Assembly (NCBI GenBank): GCA_003049465.1
Contig: PYSS01000082.1
Coordinates: 120,253 to 184,252 of the forward strand
Direction of reading: 5' to 3'
Length of the DNA: 64,000 nucleotides
Source: Magnaporthiopsis rhizophila
Taxonomy: Eukaryota; Ascomycota; Sordariomycetes; Magnaporthales; Magnaporthaceae
The translations under genes were made by a program, and so were the position numbers. Positions 31,141 to 43,180 of the stretch are shown here, in pieces (position 1 is the first letter of the stretch; the number at the start of each line of letters is the position of its first letter). The notes beneath the pieces are model-generated. The model was not told the DNA's origin and ran no database searches. It was given only the letters and a program-made list of their open reading frames with translations.

Positions 31141-33844
31141 TCAAATGGCTCCCTCTCTAGGAACAACGGACGGCATCAGCCCCGTCTTGATGGCGGTCTC
31201 CTGTAACTTCTTAATCGCCACAATCCCGCAGCCGCAGTCGAGGGCGTCGTTGAGCACGCCGGCCGCGATCTCGAGCGCCAGGCGGTCGAGGAAGGCCAGG
31301 AGACACATGACCGTCAGCCGGAACACGGAGCCGCCCGGCCTGGTCACCCAGCCCCCGCTGTTCTTGCCGAGGGCGGTCAGGCGCGCCTCGCACGCCTCGG
31401 TGACGTCCAGCAGCACCGACGTGACGGCGCAGTGGAGCGTCATGTGCGAGAACATGTCGCGCTGGTTCTCCATCTGCAGCGCCAGCCACAGCGGCACGAT
31501 GAGCTCGTCGGGCATGAGGCGGCGGCGGTTACGGGCTGCCGCCGCAGCACCCTTCTTCTTGTTGTTGTTGTTGTTGTTGCTGCTGCTGCTGCTGCTCTCC
31601 GTGAACCCGGCGGGGTGGAGGAGCGGCGAGCCGTCAGTGTAGCCGAGCCCACTCGTCTCGATGACGTTTTCGACGTGCTCGGCCTTGAAGTGGCCCAGCC
31701 CGGAGTCGCCGTATACGTAGCGGTCGTCGAAGGCGGACAGGACGTGCGGCTGGGCCTTGAGAAGCCTCATCGGGCGCACCCCGTCGTACCGCGACCTCGA
31801 CTTCGCCGACAAGCGCTCCATTTTCTTGAAAGCGGACATGGGGGTGCCCGCATACATGGCGAGATTGCTAATGTAGTCCTCGAGCCGGCCCCCCGTCGGC
31901 CTCTTGCCCACGAAGAAGGCGCCCTCGCCCAGCACGCACATGGCCTGTTCCATGTCCGGCCAGCGGCGCGTTGGCCCGAGCAGGCCCTGCTGGAGCAGGA
32001 CGTTGTACAGGTGCGCGCCGTACTGGATGGAGCCGCTCTCGTCGGCGGCCATGAGGCTGGCGTCGCGGAGCCGCACGCGGAAGTGGTGCGTCAAGAGCCC
32101 GCTCATGACGGGCGACATGCGCACGAGCTTGCTGCTCCTGCGCCGCGCCGCCGAGGCTTCGGTCTCGCCCCCGCGCATGTTGGCCCGCTCTATTTTGTAC
32201 AGCGGATCCTGCACGACGAAGTCGATGTCCTTCTGGAGCGAGCGCAGCACGGCGCCCGCCCTGTCTTGGCCGACGCCCGCGCTGCCGTACTGTTTCGCAA
32301 GCGCCAGGTGCGCGTCGACCTCGAGGCGCATGGCCGCCATGCTCGAGTTGAACCGGTCGTGGCACTTGTCCAGGGTTCTCGCCCAGCGTGTGTACGACGT
32401 CGAGGAAGACCTGGCAGGCAAATGCGGCGTAGAAGGGAACCATGTTGGTTTCCTCAATCTCTTCGATGCCGAGGAACAGCTCGTCCAAGACGGGCCAGCT
32501 TTTGATAAAATACGAGGTGCGGAAGACTTCGCGGATGTGAAAGTTGAGGAGGCAGAAGTCGGCGTCGTGCTTCTCAGCATCCGACAGCAGCGATCGCTTA
32601 CGTGACGGATCCCATATCTCTTTGGGAAGGGCCGCGCTGGGAATTTTCCGTTTATTGCCTGACGCGAGGTGCTGAAGATGCATGTCCAGCACGGTGTAAG
32701 GCCACATGTAGGTGTCAACGACCGCGTCGTAGGGTATTTGCCTAATGAGCTCGGTCTGGGGTTGAACTCGCGCTAGGTACTCCTCCATGCTGCCGGGTCT
32801 TTGCGCCCGGGCGTGGCCCAAGACACCACCCAGTATCCCCTGGATGCCACCGAAGGCCTCGACATCGGAGGTAGCCTCTTCTACTATACCCCTGGCGAGG
32901 CTGATGGCGGTGTCGGTGGCGATGGCGGCTGCGGCCAGATCCACCCGCGAATCCTGCTCGTCCAGCGCCTCCTTGACTGGGCTCTAGATGGACCACACCC
33001 GGGCCCGGATGCGCATCATGTCCGCGAGCATGGCTTCGAACACAAACATGGCATGATGCAAGGTCGATTCCACTTGGGCCTCATACGTCTCGTTGCCGAC
33101 CGCGACCGGGGCCGGCCTCTCCACGTCGGGTGGATCCAGGAACGCCTGTGACGGCTCGTCGACATGGAGGCCATCAAAGCGGTTCGGCAGGTCGCCGTCA
33201 TCGCCTACGTCGCGCCCATTGCCATCGTCGGCCCCAGGCGCCAGCGTAAAAGGCCGGAGCACGTCGCGGACCTTTTCGAGCACGCGGACAAAGTGCTGGT
33301 GCGTGCTCTCGGTCTGTTGGTCCGTCTCGAAACCCTGTCTGGACAGCTTGCCGCCATATTCCGAGCGCGTGTTGATGGCGCGGTCGAGAACGGCGCCGAA
33401 CGATGCCGGCACCGGCGCCGACTTGCCCGCGATGAACTCGGCGAGCGTGACGAAGCTGCTGATGCTGATAATGTACTTTGGGCCCTTGGCGGCCCCCGAC
33501 GACGATGCCTTGGCTGCCTTGGCCTTTTTGGCTTCTTTGGCTTCTTTGGCTTCTTTGGCTGCTGCTGCTGCGGCGGCGGCCTTTTTGGCCTTAACGCGAT
33601 CTTTCCCCTTGAGCCGCTTCTTGTCCGGGGATAGATCATGAAGGGCGGTGGCGAAGGGTGAATCACCAGGGGCGGCGGCCGAGAATCGATCAGAGGACGG
33701 AGCTGATTTGTTGTCCGTGGGGGATAGGAGGAGGTGGGCGGGATACCCCAGCGAGCGGGCTGTGGAGGCGAGCCAGCCCGCGACCGCGTTGGTATCCAGC
33801 TTGTACTGCTGGTACGTGCTGGCCAGCGCGCTTGGCGTCTGCAT
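31141..33844 (-). CDS. DUF6604 domain protein, with a frameshift and an internal amber codon
   Basis: The N-terminus (MQTPSALASTYQQYKLDTNA, then VAGWLASTARSLGYP) is the start of the fungal DUF6604 domain. A Lys/Ala/Glu repeat (KEAKEAKEAKKAKAAKA) follows at about residues 85-115, then a long helical region; Ser6-Asn6 runs occur near the C-terminus. Two breaks exist. At 32984-32986 an in-frame TAG separates RARVWSI from SPVKEALDEQDSRVDL. It could be a nonsense change, or lie in a 45-nt intron (GTGTGG..GAGCAG) that would join RAR to DSRVDL in frame. At 32373-32375 a plus-strand GGG has one base too many; removing it gives HTLGENLDKCHDRFN. Apart from these the frame is open for ~900 residues. The function is unknown. 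Confidence 0.75.
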
Positions 33845-35095
33845 TTTGACTGGCTGCTGGAAAGAAAACCAGTTCTTTCTGCTGCTTTCATCAGCTACCC
33901 AGGCCAAGTTGGGGCCTAGGTACCTAAGGAGATGGCGGACCGATGTCCGCTTTGGAAGATGGGGATTTTGGATCAAAAGAGATGGGTGGGAGATGGGAGG
34001 AAAATCAAGGCGAGGGAGAACGGGGCAGGGCCTTTAAAAAGGAAATCCAGAATCTGTTATGTAGCACATCCAGCCCTCAGTGATAGAGTGATAGGCGTCC
34101 TTGGCGGTTCAGCTCGTTCGTAACAGGAGCATCAACAGGCATCAGGTCCTGCATTGCGCCTAAAACGGATATGGCAAGGATTTGCACACACACACACACC
34201 CTGTTGGTGTGTTAGCGCGGGTCTTGGGGGAGTGGGTGGGGATCGACCATGGCCTCGGGTTCTCTCGATGACGAACACGATTTGAACTAGGGAAATGAAG
34301 AGAAAAAAAAAAGCATGGGAAATCAGGAACCAGATAGGATAGGGTTAAGAAGGTTGAAGTCGTTCGATTATCTAGTGTTGTGGTGCTATCATAAGGATAA
34401 GTGTGTTGGAACCGCTGTCCAGACGGTTCGGTGCTAGCTAACCAACCGTGCCAACACAATACCCTGCCGGATCATCACGCCTTACCAAATACGGCCAAAT
34501 TAACCAGGGTGGCAAAGCCCAGGCGGAAAAGTACTTTTAGAATCTGCCAATCAACTCTTCTTCCGACGAGCCACCAAACTCGTCGGCGAGAGACCAGGCC
34601 TTCCTGGCTACCTAGCAAGGAACCTGCAGAGGTGCGCCTAAAAAAGAAAGACGAAAAAAAGAGGATGAGAAAAAAAAAAAAAAAAAAAAGAAAACGTCAG
34701 CGAAAGAAACGACACGGGATTTTATCTTGGCCGTAAACGAGCCAGGGTATCTGTGCAGTCACCAAGCAGAACAAGGCGCAAAGATCAAGGTATTGGAATT
34801 CCCACAAGCAACACAAACAACTATCCCAACGCCGGTTTGACCCCTGCCGAGACAAGTCCCATTTGTAGAGAAATCGAGGGAAGATAGACACACAAAGTAT
34901 GGAGCGCCGCCTGGAAATGACGCCTTTTTTTCTTCTGCACATGACCGTCCATCTTCGACAATGCTTCGCAGGCAGATGTGCGCCAAAAGGAGATCCGGAG
35001 ACAGGAAAGCAGCCAGAGCCAGATATACAAGCGAAACATAGCAAAAGCCAAAAGAACAGATACACAAGGGAAAGAGGGTGCAAGGAAAAAACCTT
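33845..35095. other. Intergenic region with A20 tract
   Basis: About 1.25 kb with no supported gene. It includes a short CA repeat near 34186-34199 and 20 A at 34670-34689. The right end is the 3' flank of the Cbf5 gene. Confidence 0.5.
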
Positions 35096-36771
35096 TCAGT
35101 CGCTCTCTTCGGCCTCGGCGGCCGCCTTGGATGCTCTCTTCTCCTTCTTCTCCTTCTTCCTGCGCTTGCGCTCGGCCTTCTCCTCGGCAGTCTCGCCCTC
35201 GTGCTTCGACTTTCGCTTCTTGGCGTCGTCGCCATCGGCGGCGGCCTCGATGGATTCCTCCGCCGCAGCGGGCGCAGGCTCTTGGGCTTTGGTGGGGGTC
35301 TCCGCGGTCGCCGCAGCGGCGTCGGGAGCGGGAGCCGAGTAGTCGGTGTAGTTCGCAGTCCACTTGGCAGGCGTCTCGGCGTTGGGGCGGCCGTACTTGT
35401 CGAGCTTACCGTCGGCCTTGAGCTTCTTCTTCTCACCGGCAACGGGACCTAGACCCCAGCGCCTCGGGTACAGGTCGCGCTCCATGATGCAGCGCTTGAC
35501 CTTGGCGACGACGCCGTGGTCGCACGACGAGATCTCGACCGTCGACATCTGGGCAATACCGATGGCGATGGCCTCACCCTTGGTGGTCATCAGAACAACC
35601 TCCTCATGGAGCTCGATGTCAGACTCTGTCGACGGTGTCAGCAATAAGATCCTGCTACAAGCATCTCCAAGCGCGTGGTCGGCTTACCATAGCGGAGGAG
35701 ACCCGGCAACATCAGCTTGGCTCCGTAACAAACGGCATTGACGGCGCTGTCTTTGACGACCAGACGCTTGTAGGTGGTGAGCAGCGTCTCCAGGGGCTGG
35801 ATGACCCTCCTGAGGTACGACTCGTCGCGCGTGTTGTCCATCAGCCACTGGGCATCGAGGACATCGTGCAGCGTGACAAGATCCTTGGTCTCGTCCATGG
35901 CACCACTCCTGACGCGGCGCAGCTCCTGCATGTGGGCACCGACACCGAGCATGAGGCCCAGGTGGACGCAGAGGGTACGGATGTAGGTCCCCGCCTCGCA
36001 GCTAACCCAGAATACGCCCAGGTGGCGGTCGTTGTCGAACTCGATGAGCTTGCTCTCGTGGATCGTGCGGACACGTAGCTGGCGCTTGACGGCCGAGATC
36101 AGGGGCGGGCGCTGGAACAGGGCGCCCGACAGGATCTCGAGGGCTCGTGCGAACTCGGTCTGGCCGCCGGCGATCTTGTCGTGCATGCGAACAACGCACA
36201 CGTACTCCTTTCCGGCGCCCTGCTGCGACTTGACCAGCCTCGTGGCGCGGTCCACGCACACGATCAGACATCCTGTGACCTTGGGGTCGAGGGTGCCGCT
36301 GTGGCCCGTCTTCTCACACCTTTTGCGACAGAGTTTCAGCAGCAAAATTCGCGTGTCTCGACGCTGGCAGGGCGGGTTTGGTGGAAGTACCTCAAAATAC
36401 GCTTGACCCATGCGACGACTTCGTGACTAGAAGGGTTGGAGGGCTTGTCCAGGTTGATGACGCCGGAGCTGACATAGGACTTGATATCGCGGCGAAGCGG
36501 CGTGCTGCCACTGGGGATCGGGGTGAAGTGGCCGGTGCGAATGTGAACTGGCAGATGCGGAGGCGCGGTTAGCGACAAGGGACTACGATGGGCCGATGTT
36601 TCGACGGAACGGGGGTTGCGCCCGGCGAGGGGTTCGAGGACTCGGTTCGTCCATACGCTTGTCATAGTTCTTGAGCAGGAGCGGCCAATTGCTCGTGTCC
36701 AGCGATGGCGTCACCTGCTCGGGTTTGATGCTGTACTCCTCGTCGACCTCGTCCTGCTTGACGAGGGCCAT
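35096..36771 (-). CDS. CBF5: H/ACA snoRNP pseudouridine synthase (Cbf5/dyskerin)
   Basis: The catalytic subunit of H/ACA snoRNPs converts uridine to pseudouridine in rRNA and snRNA; partners are Nop10, Nhp2 and Gar1 in the nucleolus. Four exons (36771-36657, 36547-36391, 36319-35688, 35625-35096) sum to 1434 nt, 477 residues. It begins MALVKQDEVDEEYSIKPEQ, the family N-terminal extension. The TruB-type catalytic Asp is residue 102 in GHSGTLDPKVTG. The PUA domain follows (about 300-380: ELHEEVVLMTTKGEAIAIG). The tail is a Lys/Glu-rich nuclear segment (KKRKSKHEGE, RKRRKKEKKEKR), as in yeast Cbf5. All introns restore conserved residues (for example LLRYESDIELHEE). I start at 36771, not at the upstream GTG frame. 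Confidence 0.97.
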
Positions 36772-39236
36772 TTTGCCAGCCTCCTTCTGTTTGCCTGGAG
36801 CGGTCTTGCCTTGTATCACTGTTGCAGCTGCCGCCACGGCCTGCGAGGGACAATTGGGGAAGGCGTGATTCCTGTCCAGAGACTCAATTGCACCCTAGTT
36901 GTGAAAGGGCGCAGTGGCTTGGCTGGTCGTTCCTGCGATTCGAGCGTTTGTCGCGAAAAATGCACGTTAAAAGATGAAGCACGATTTTTTTTTTTTGTCT
37001 TTGGCCAGCCATTGAAAAGTGGTGGAGCTGAAGCAAAGCGGTGTCGTTTGCCCCACTTCGCGTCGAGCCGGCTGCTTCAGCCACAGGTACCGAGAACTCT
37101 CGCCTCTGTGGCACATTTCCGTGTTGGTCTTGACAAGTGATAGACGTCACGGGAACAGGCACATGACTGGCTTTCGCAAGCTTCTCGCGCCCCACACAAC
37201 CTCCACATCCATTCTCAACCCTCCAATGCCTCACCGCCCTGTGAGGACCCAAGGATCCCCTGTTCCTGCCCAGGAGATTTTTGCTTGGTTCTTCTTGATA
37301 TCAGCTCGACGGCCTTCCAATAGAGAGCGGGGCTGTCCAACAACTAGGATGTGGGCAATCGCAGCCCCTCGAGTCCCTCGAGTCCTTCAATGTCCAAGCG
37401 CGGTCACAGACCTAGCCTCCCGCGGCTCACAGGGCTTGATGGATGTCCATGAACGCCCTTCGGGCTGATCGTGCCATATCGGTTGAACGCAGCCAACGGC
37501 ACCAGACAAAGGGGCCTGATTCCTCTATGGCAAGATTGCAGCAGCTCGAACGGCAAGCCCGAATTTGGCAAGTGGGGAGGAGAAAAGCATGGCAATGGGG
37601 TGACGTCCATTCGCCCACGTTGTCACCGCTAGGCTGGATCAAGGCACGTGTCTTCTCACTCTCTGTCACCCAGCAGGCTTGATCCTGTCAACCATCACGG
37701 ACATGCAGCAGGCCCACCCCTTTGGTGGTCTCACTTCCGCCTCTGGCCTCACTCGGATTTATGTGCTAAACTGTTAGGCCGGATATTGATGGACTTCGGT
37801 CCGAGGAACGTGCCGAGGGCCCACAACTTCCCGCTCTGGAAGCAAAAGAGAAGCAAACAGTAAATCCCCTTCACGCTAGGAGTCATGATTCGCATTTATA
37901 TACGAGGCCGCATTGATCTGCCGCAGTACAACATGACAGACTCCAGCTGCCCCACATGGCCGATTCTGCCTCCACATGGGTTGGGATCATGGCCAGGAGA
38001 GACATGGAGGGTTGGACAGAAGCCCTGGTGTCTCCATCAAACAGACATGTCTTGAAAAGACCCGAGTCCCCCAGCAACAGGCTCGAGCGTCCGATCGTCA
38101 CATCTCCCCACCGGGTGTTCGTGATCGGTATTGCAGTGCAGAGATCGCCTTGAGCCCCGCAACTCCACGCTAGTCGAAAGTAGGCCAAGTCCGGCCTAGC
38201 TCTAACTGGCTCCACGTGGCAGCAGGGTATCATCCCGAGCAAGCCACGAAAACCCAGTTTGCTCTAAACAAGTCGGCCCCAGCGCCGACTGACGACATCA
38301 AAGCTAAGGCACCCGCCCGTCCACCATGGAAGTGCGACGGATAGGGGCCGCAAAAATACCGAAGTGAAGCCCGGGCTAACTCAGCAACGACGGATACAAC
38401 GTCTCTTGTCGATTGTCTACCCGCCGCGTTCCGGCTTCTTCTGCCTGCTCATCGGTCTTGTCGCCATTTGCTCATCGGCTGTTGAGCAGGCAGTTTGTCC
38501 TCTGGTCTGGATCAAGTATCAAATGGCCGACGCCACGGGTCCACGGCGGCCGGAAGCGAGACAACAACAAACGAAGTTTCTCCCCCTCCACGAGCTCGCC
38601 ACGAACCACCCTACGAGCCAACCGTCAGCACGGCTGGGGCTCTTGACAAGGAGGGTGGGACCTGGCCGATGAACAAGTGGACTCGGCTGGTGGATTCGGG
38701 GCGTGGAGAGGGGTTAGGGGGCGGGCGGAACGTGGTACCATGTCTTGTGGACTACCGTAAAAGTCTCCCCGGGTAATCTTCGCCACGCACAAGGTCTACA
38801 GAAGCGGCTCGCGAGCCCTACCTCCCGTCGCTGGCTTCCCAACCAAAGCTCACTCACCCCTTGTCCCTGACATGGCCACGCCTGATGCAGCAGTAGTGAC
38901 CACCCCAAGGATACGCGGGCTGGTCTTCTGGTACCTGGATCCGGGCTCGGCGTATATATGTATCCATAGTGCCCATAGTTCCTCGCGCCCGGCGCCCAGC
39001 CGCTGGGCCACACACAGAAAAACTCACAGCAGCAACTCAACGCTCAACCCGATTCACTTCCTGGCAGCCATTCTGCCTCCACCACTTACCCGGAATACGC
39101 ACACGTTCGTCGATACCTGTCCCTGCAGTACGCCACCCGATAAAGGTCGCAGGCTCGAAGCTTGTGACCGGGGTTATTGAGAATCGCCAAAGGTCGACGA
39201 AAGTGAGAAATGGTGTGCCTGGGAGGAGGGTCAGAA
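36772..39236. other. Long intergenic region
   Basis: Nearly 2.5 kb between divergent genes (CBF5 and the RGS-LOV gene). A T10 run lies near 36985. No open frame shows a recognisable domain or consistent coding bias. The stretch before 39237 probably holds the promoter and leader of the photoreceptor gene. Confidence 0.5.
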
Positions 39237-41918
39237 ATGAGTACAAGATCTCTTCCCAAGACCATGAGTGATCTCGGCGGTGACGACGCCGCAGATATCC
39301 CCGACATCCTGATGCACAGAGGGCAGAGGAACGGGGCGACCGCGTTTCCGGACACAGTCTCGACCTTTACCTCGATCCTGCCAGGGATCAAGAGCTCCAA
39401 GCCTGGAGGCGGACCGATCAGTCCTACTGGGATTGCATACCAAAGGTAGGTTCTCGAGGATCCTGCGGCTACCTCCTCACCACGTAGCCACTGCTGCAAG
39501 AGGGCCCTGTCTCCGGTTTCCAAACGCCTGGGATGAATATAGAGGGGGCTTACTAAAAACAACGTCAACCTTGTAGTAGAGCACCAAGCCCAGGACCGGT
39601 CGGCAGAGTGATGTCCCCGGAACCATGCGACGAATCCATCATGGACACCGGAACACCGTATCCCTCGACGTATCAGCGCAGCTTGCTCTCTGCCAGGTCC
39701 AAGGGCGTGTCCATTGCCTCGACCTACCTGACCACCGCCACCTCGCTCGCGGCCTTGCAGACCAAGGCAGCCGACGGCGATGACGCGCTCGAACCGCTGG
39801 CCGAGGAGGAGATCGAGCCGGGCAGCTTCGACCTCGTGGCGCCGGCGCTCGGCGACGCGGGACTCTACTCGCTCGAGCGCCGGTCCGAGCTGCTCTTCTC
39901 CAAGGAGCACCTGCGCAGGATCTTTGACGACTCGATCCTGCTGCAACGCTTCACAACCTTTCTGGCGGCTGCGCGCCCGGCCTCGCTGCCGCTGCTGATC
40001 TACTATCTGGACGCGCTCAAGGCGATGCGCGCCCTGGCGTACGCCAACGCCGTCGTCGAGGCCCTCGAGCCGCTCGAGGGCCACGACTTCTCCAGGGAGC
40101 AGGTCGCCGCCACGGCCAACGAGTCACTGGCGGCGCGTGCCGAGGCCGCATTCGAAGCGTTGGCGAGAGATGACATGCCGGCCTACATCACGCACGTTTG
40201 GATCCAGACAGTGAGCATTTCCATCAAAAAGCGCATCACGGGCACGCTACCGCCGCACCTGCGCGAGATGTCCGAGGGCCTGGCTGAGGTGTTTTGCCTG
40301 ACGGATCCGTCGAGGCACGACAACCCCATCGTGTTTGCTTCTGAAGGTATGAGATGTGCCCGAATAGAAAATTCTCTGGAGATTAGGGGCTGATCTGGCT
40401 AACATGCGTCACAGAATTTCACCGCACAACGCAGTACGGCATGAACTACGTGCTCGGCAGGAACTGCAGGTTTCTTCAGGGGCCAAAGACAAATCCTCAT
40501 TCGGTCAAACGGTTGAGGGATAAAATCCATGGCGGAAAGGAGTGTTTTGAGACGTTCTTGAACTACAGGAGAGACGGATCACCATTTATGTAAGGGCGGT
40601 ATTCAACGCCGAGCTGTTTTGAGAATGCACGTGCTGACACATGCCGCACAGGAACCTCCTCATGGTGGCGCCTCTGTATGACAGCCGAGGCGCCGTCCGG
40701 TACTTCATCGGCGCGCAGATCGACGTGTCCGGCCTCGCCAAGGACTGCGTCGGGCTCGAGTCGCTCCGGCGGCTAGTCGACGAAGACGAAGGCGTGGGCA
40801 TGGTCAACGAGGAACGCAACCTATCCGTAACAGCAGTGGCGGCGGCGAACGGCGATAACATCAACGGCGGGGCCGACGACGTGACGGAGCGGGTGGCGGC
40901 GGCGACGACGTCGCAAGGCATCGGGCCGGACAAGAAGACGGAGATCCGCGAGCTGTGCGAGATGTTCATCCTCCAGGAGCTCGAGACGGTGCGGCGGCAC
41001 GGCGGCAGCATGCACCGGCTGCAGGCCGAGGACCTGCTGCCGTCGCCCGAGGACCTGCCGCCGCAGCAGAACTGGGGCAAGCAGCGCGTGCTGATCCAGG
41101 ACGAGGCCTCGTCTGTCAGCAGCGCCGAGCGCGACGAGCCCCTCTCCGCCGGCACAGCGACCGAGCACATCGCATCCGCCGCGTCCGCCGTCCCGCACGC
41201 ACCCGGCGGCGGCGGCGGCGTCGATAGCATCAGCAACGCAGGCGGCAGGCCGCACCTCGGCGGCCGGCTGACGGGCGTGTACGAGCACTACCTCCTGGTG
41301 CGGCCGGCGCCGTCGCTCAAGATCCTGTTCGCGTCGCCCTCGCTCCGCGTTCCCGGCATCCTGCAGTCGCACTTCATGTCCAAGATCGGCGGGTCGCCGC
41401 GCGTGCGCGACGAGCTAACGGCCGCTCTGTCCGAGGGCCACGGCGTGACGGCAAAAGTGCGCTGGGTGTCCTCGACGCGGCACCCCGGCGGTCCCGGCGA
41501 CGGCCGCCACCGCTGGATCCACTGCACGCCTCTGCTGGGCGGCAACGGCGCTATCGGCGTGTGGATGGTCGTCATCACCGACGACGACGGCGCAGGCGGC
41601 GGTGACGCGGCGCCTAGGCGGCTGACACGCGACGCGCCTCCCGTCGACCCTGCGCTGGGCAGCAGCAGCAGCCGCGCCGCCCAGGTTGCGAGCCGGCAGT
41701 CGCACCGCGCAGGGGACAGGTTGTTGGCGCAGCACCACGCGCGTAAGCAGGCGGCCCTGACGGGCTCGCTAGCCGACGTGCTGAGCGCCGGCCCTCCGCC
41801 TGGTGTTCCCGCCAGGGGCAAGGCGCGCGGCGACGGCGGGTCGGCTCATAGCAGGCGGAGCATCGTGTCGTCGCCGAGGTCGAGCTCGCCGTACACGCTT
41901 CGTATTGGAGAGGACTGA
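39237..41918 (+). CDS. RGS-LOV blue-light photoreceptor
   Basis: Four exons (39237-39445, 39577-40346, 40415-40589, 40652-41918) sum to 2421 nt, 806 residues. After a disordered start, an RGS-like helical domain lies at about 165-285 (ERRSELLFSKEHLRRIFDDS to HVWIQTVSISIKKRITG). The LOV domain spans ~305-415: ITDPSRH-type start (CLTDPSRHDNPIVFASEEF), the flavin-binding GRNCRFLQG with the photoactive Cys344, and the conserved Gln407 in FIGAQIDVSG. In LOV proteins blue light forms a flavin-Cys bond and the Gln relays it. RGS-LOV proteins such as Botrytis BcLOV4 bind membranes in light. A second PAS-like segment lies near 640-740 (PSLKILFASPSLRVPGILQS). A second Met at 39264 could also start translation. 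Confidence 0.92.
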
Positions 41919-42607
41919 TGGTGGTGCGTGCAATTATGAGCCTTCACATGCTTGCTTCTGTAATGGCCTCGTTGCAAATTATTCTCTTGTAATTGTTGGA
42001 TGTTGGAGCTTTTGCATCATGGCTCTCCTGTTCCTCGCTCTCTTGCGTTGCTCCTCTGCTCGGAAACAGTGCTGGCTTGGGCGAAGCGTCGTAAGAGTGG
42101 TACAGCCGATCTTGTGCCAATCTGTCGCGTGCAGCAGCTCAGGATACCCCGATTCGTACCACTAAATAGAAGTTATGATACCTGGGATGACGTACCCCTA
42201 GCTGTCAAGACCGGATGCGATGTAGCTCTATTCTGCGCTTGTATTTGCTCTTTCCGTGGTCGAAACAGGATCTACCCAGCTGATTGATGACGTTTTCGTA
42301 ATCGGCTATATCTGGTAAATACTATTTATAAAAGGGAATCTTTCTACGGCAAGTCCGACACCCAGCAGGAGACGCTGATGCTACAGTCTGCCCATATCGT
42401 GTGCAATACGCAGAATGAGAGATCTAAAGTCCAAACTCCGATGTGCTTCGCCCCTGTTTTCTTCCAACCCCGTCATGGTTCTTTTGTTCGTTTTCGTGTA
42501 GAGATTCCAGGATAGATATAGGGAATAAAGTAGACCGCAAACGGGAGAAACACGAGGAGACCAGGTTTGATTGTCAAATGCGGTGGCTGCCAGTTCCTCT
42601 GAGAAGC
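41919..42607. other. Convergent 3' intergenic region
   Basis: This lies between the ends of the photoreceptor gene and the WSC gene. It contains only short unsupported frames. Confidence 0.5.
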
Positions 42608-43180
42608 TCACACAAGCCCGGCCACGACACCCATATTGGGGGCGTCACCAACAGCGCGGTGCATCCCGACGAACCACGCGCCGATGCCGTGCTTACCATG
42701 GCCCGCCTCGCGCTTGTGCTCGCGCAGCATCTCCTCGCGGTGCTGCACGACGTCCTCGTGGCGCTTCTCGGCGGCGGCACCCACAACCACGTCGCGGCAG
42801 ACGCTGGCGCCGTAATTGCGCCAGACGCTGATGGCCTTGGCACCACCACAAAACTGCTTGTCGTTGCTGAGGCAGGTCATGCCGCACTGCATGGCGCACA
42901 TTGGGTCGGACGCGTCCTTGAGCCCCTGGCGCAGGGCCTTGCCGCACCAGCACTTGCGGCCGTTCTCGAGCCCGGCCCAGGGCATGACCTCGGAGTCGCA
43001 GTAGTCGTGGCAGGCCTCGACCGTCATGTTGGCCGCGCTGCGCAGCCGTTCGGGCAGGGCGCGGCCCTTTTGCGGCTCTATGTAGCACGGCACGGCTAGT
43101 TCTTGACCCTCTGCAACGGACAAGGACGAAGGATCGCCCGCGGGTGTGGGCGGATGAAGCGTGGGGACTCGCGCCGCCAT
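42608..43180 (-). CDS. WSC-domain protein, N-terminus uncertain
   Basis: The core is one WSC domain (about residues 33-125), a Cys-rich carbohydrate-binding fold found in cell-wall sensors and secreted enzymes. Eight cysteines are in the expected order: PCYIE, CHDYC, GRKCWCGK, CAMQC, and FCGG. MTVEACHDYC and WAGLENGRKCWCG are typical. The tail is His/Arg/Glu-rich (REEMLREHKREAGHGKHG) without a membrane helix. The ATG at 43180 gives no signal peptide, which is unusual for a WSC protein. A TTGCAG acceptor at 43111 suggests the true 5' exon, with a signal peptide, lies upstream and was not found. The gene may be 5'-truncated. Confidence 0.7.
   Translation of the reverse strand: MAARVPTLHPPTPAGDPSSLSVAEGQELAVPCYIEPQKGRALPERLRSAANMTVEACHDYCDSEVMPWAGLENGRKCWCGKALRQGLKDASDPMCAMQCGMTCLSNDKQFCGGAKAISVWRNYGASVCRDVVVGAAAEKRHEDVVQHREEMLREHKREAGHGKHGIGAWFVGMHRAVGDAPNMGVVAGLV

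Noticed and set aside
31432..32505. Long plus-strand frame opposite the DUF6604 gene
   Set aside because: It mirrors the GC-rich third positions of the minus-strand gene and has no domain.
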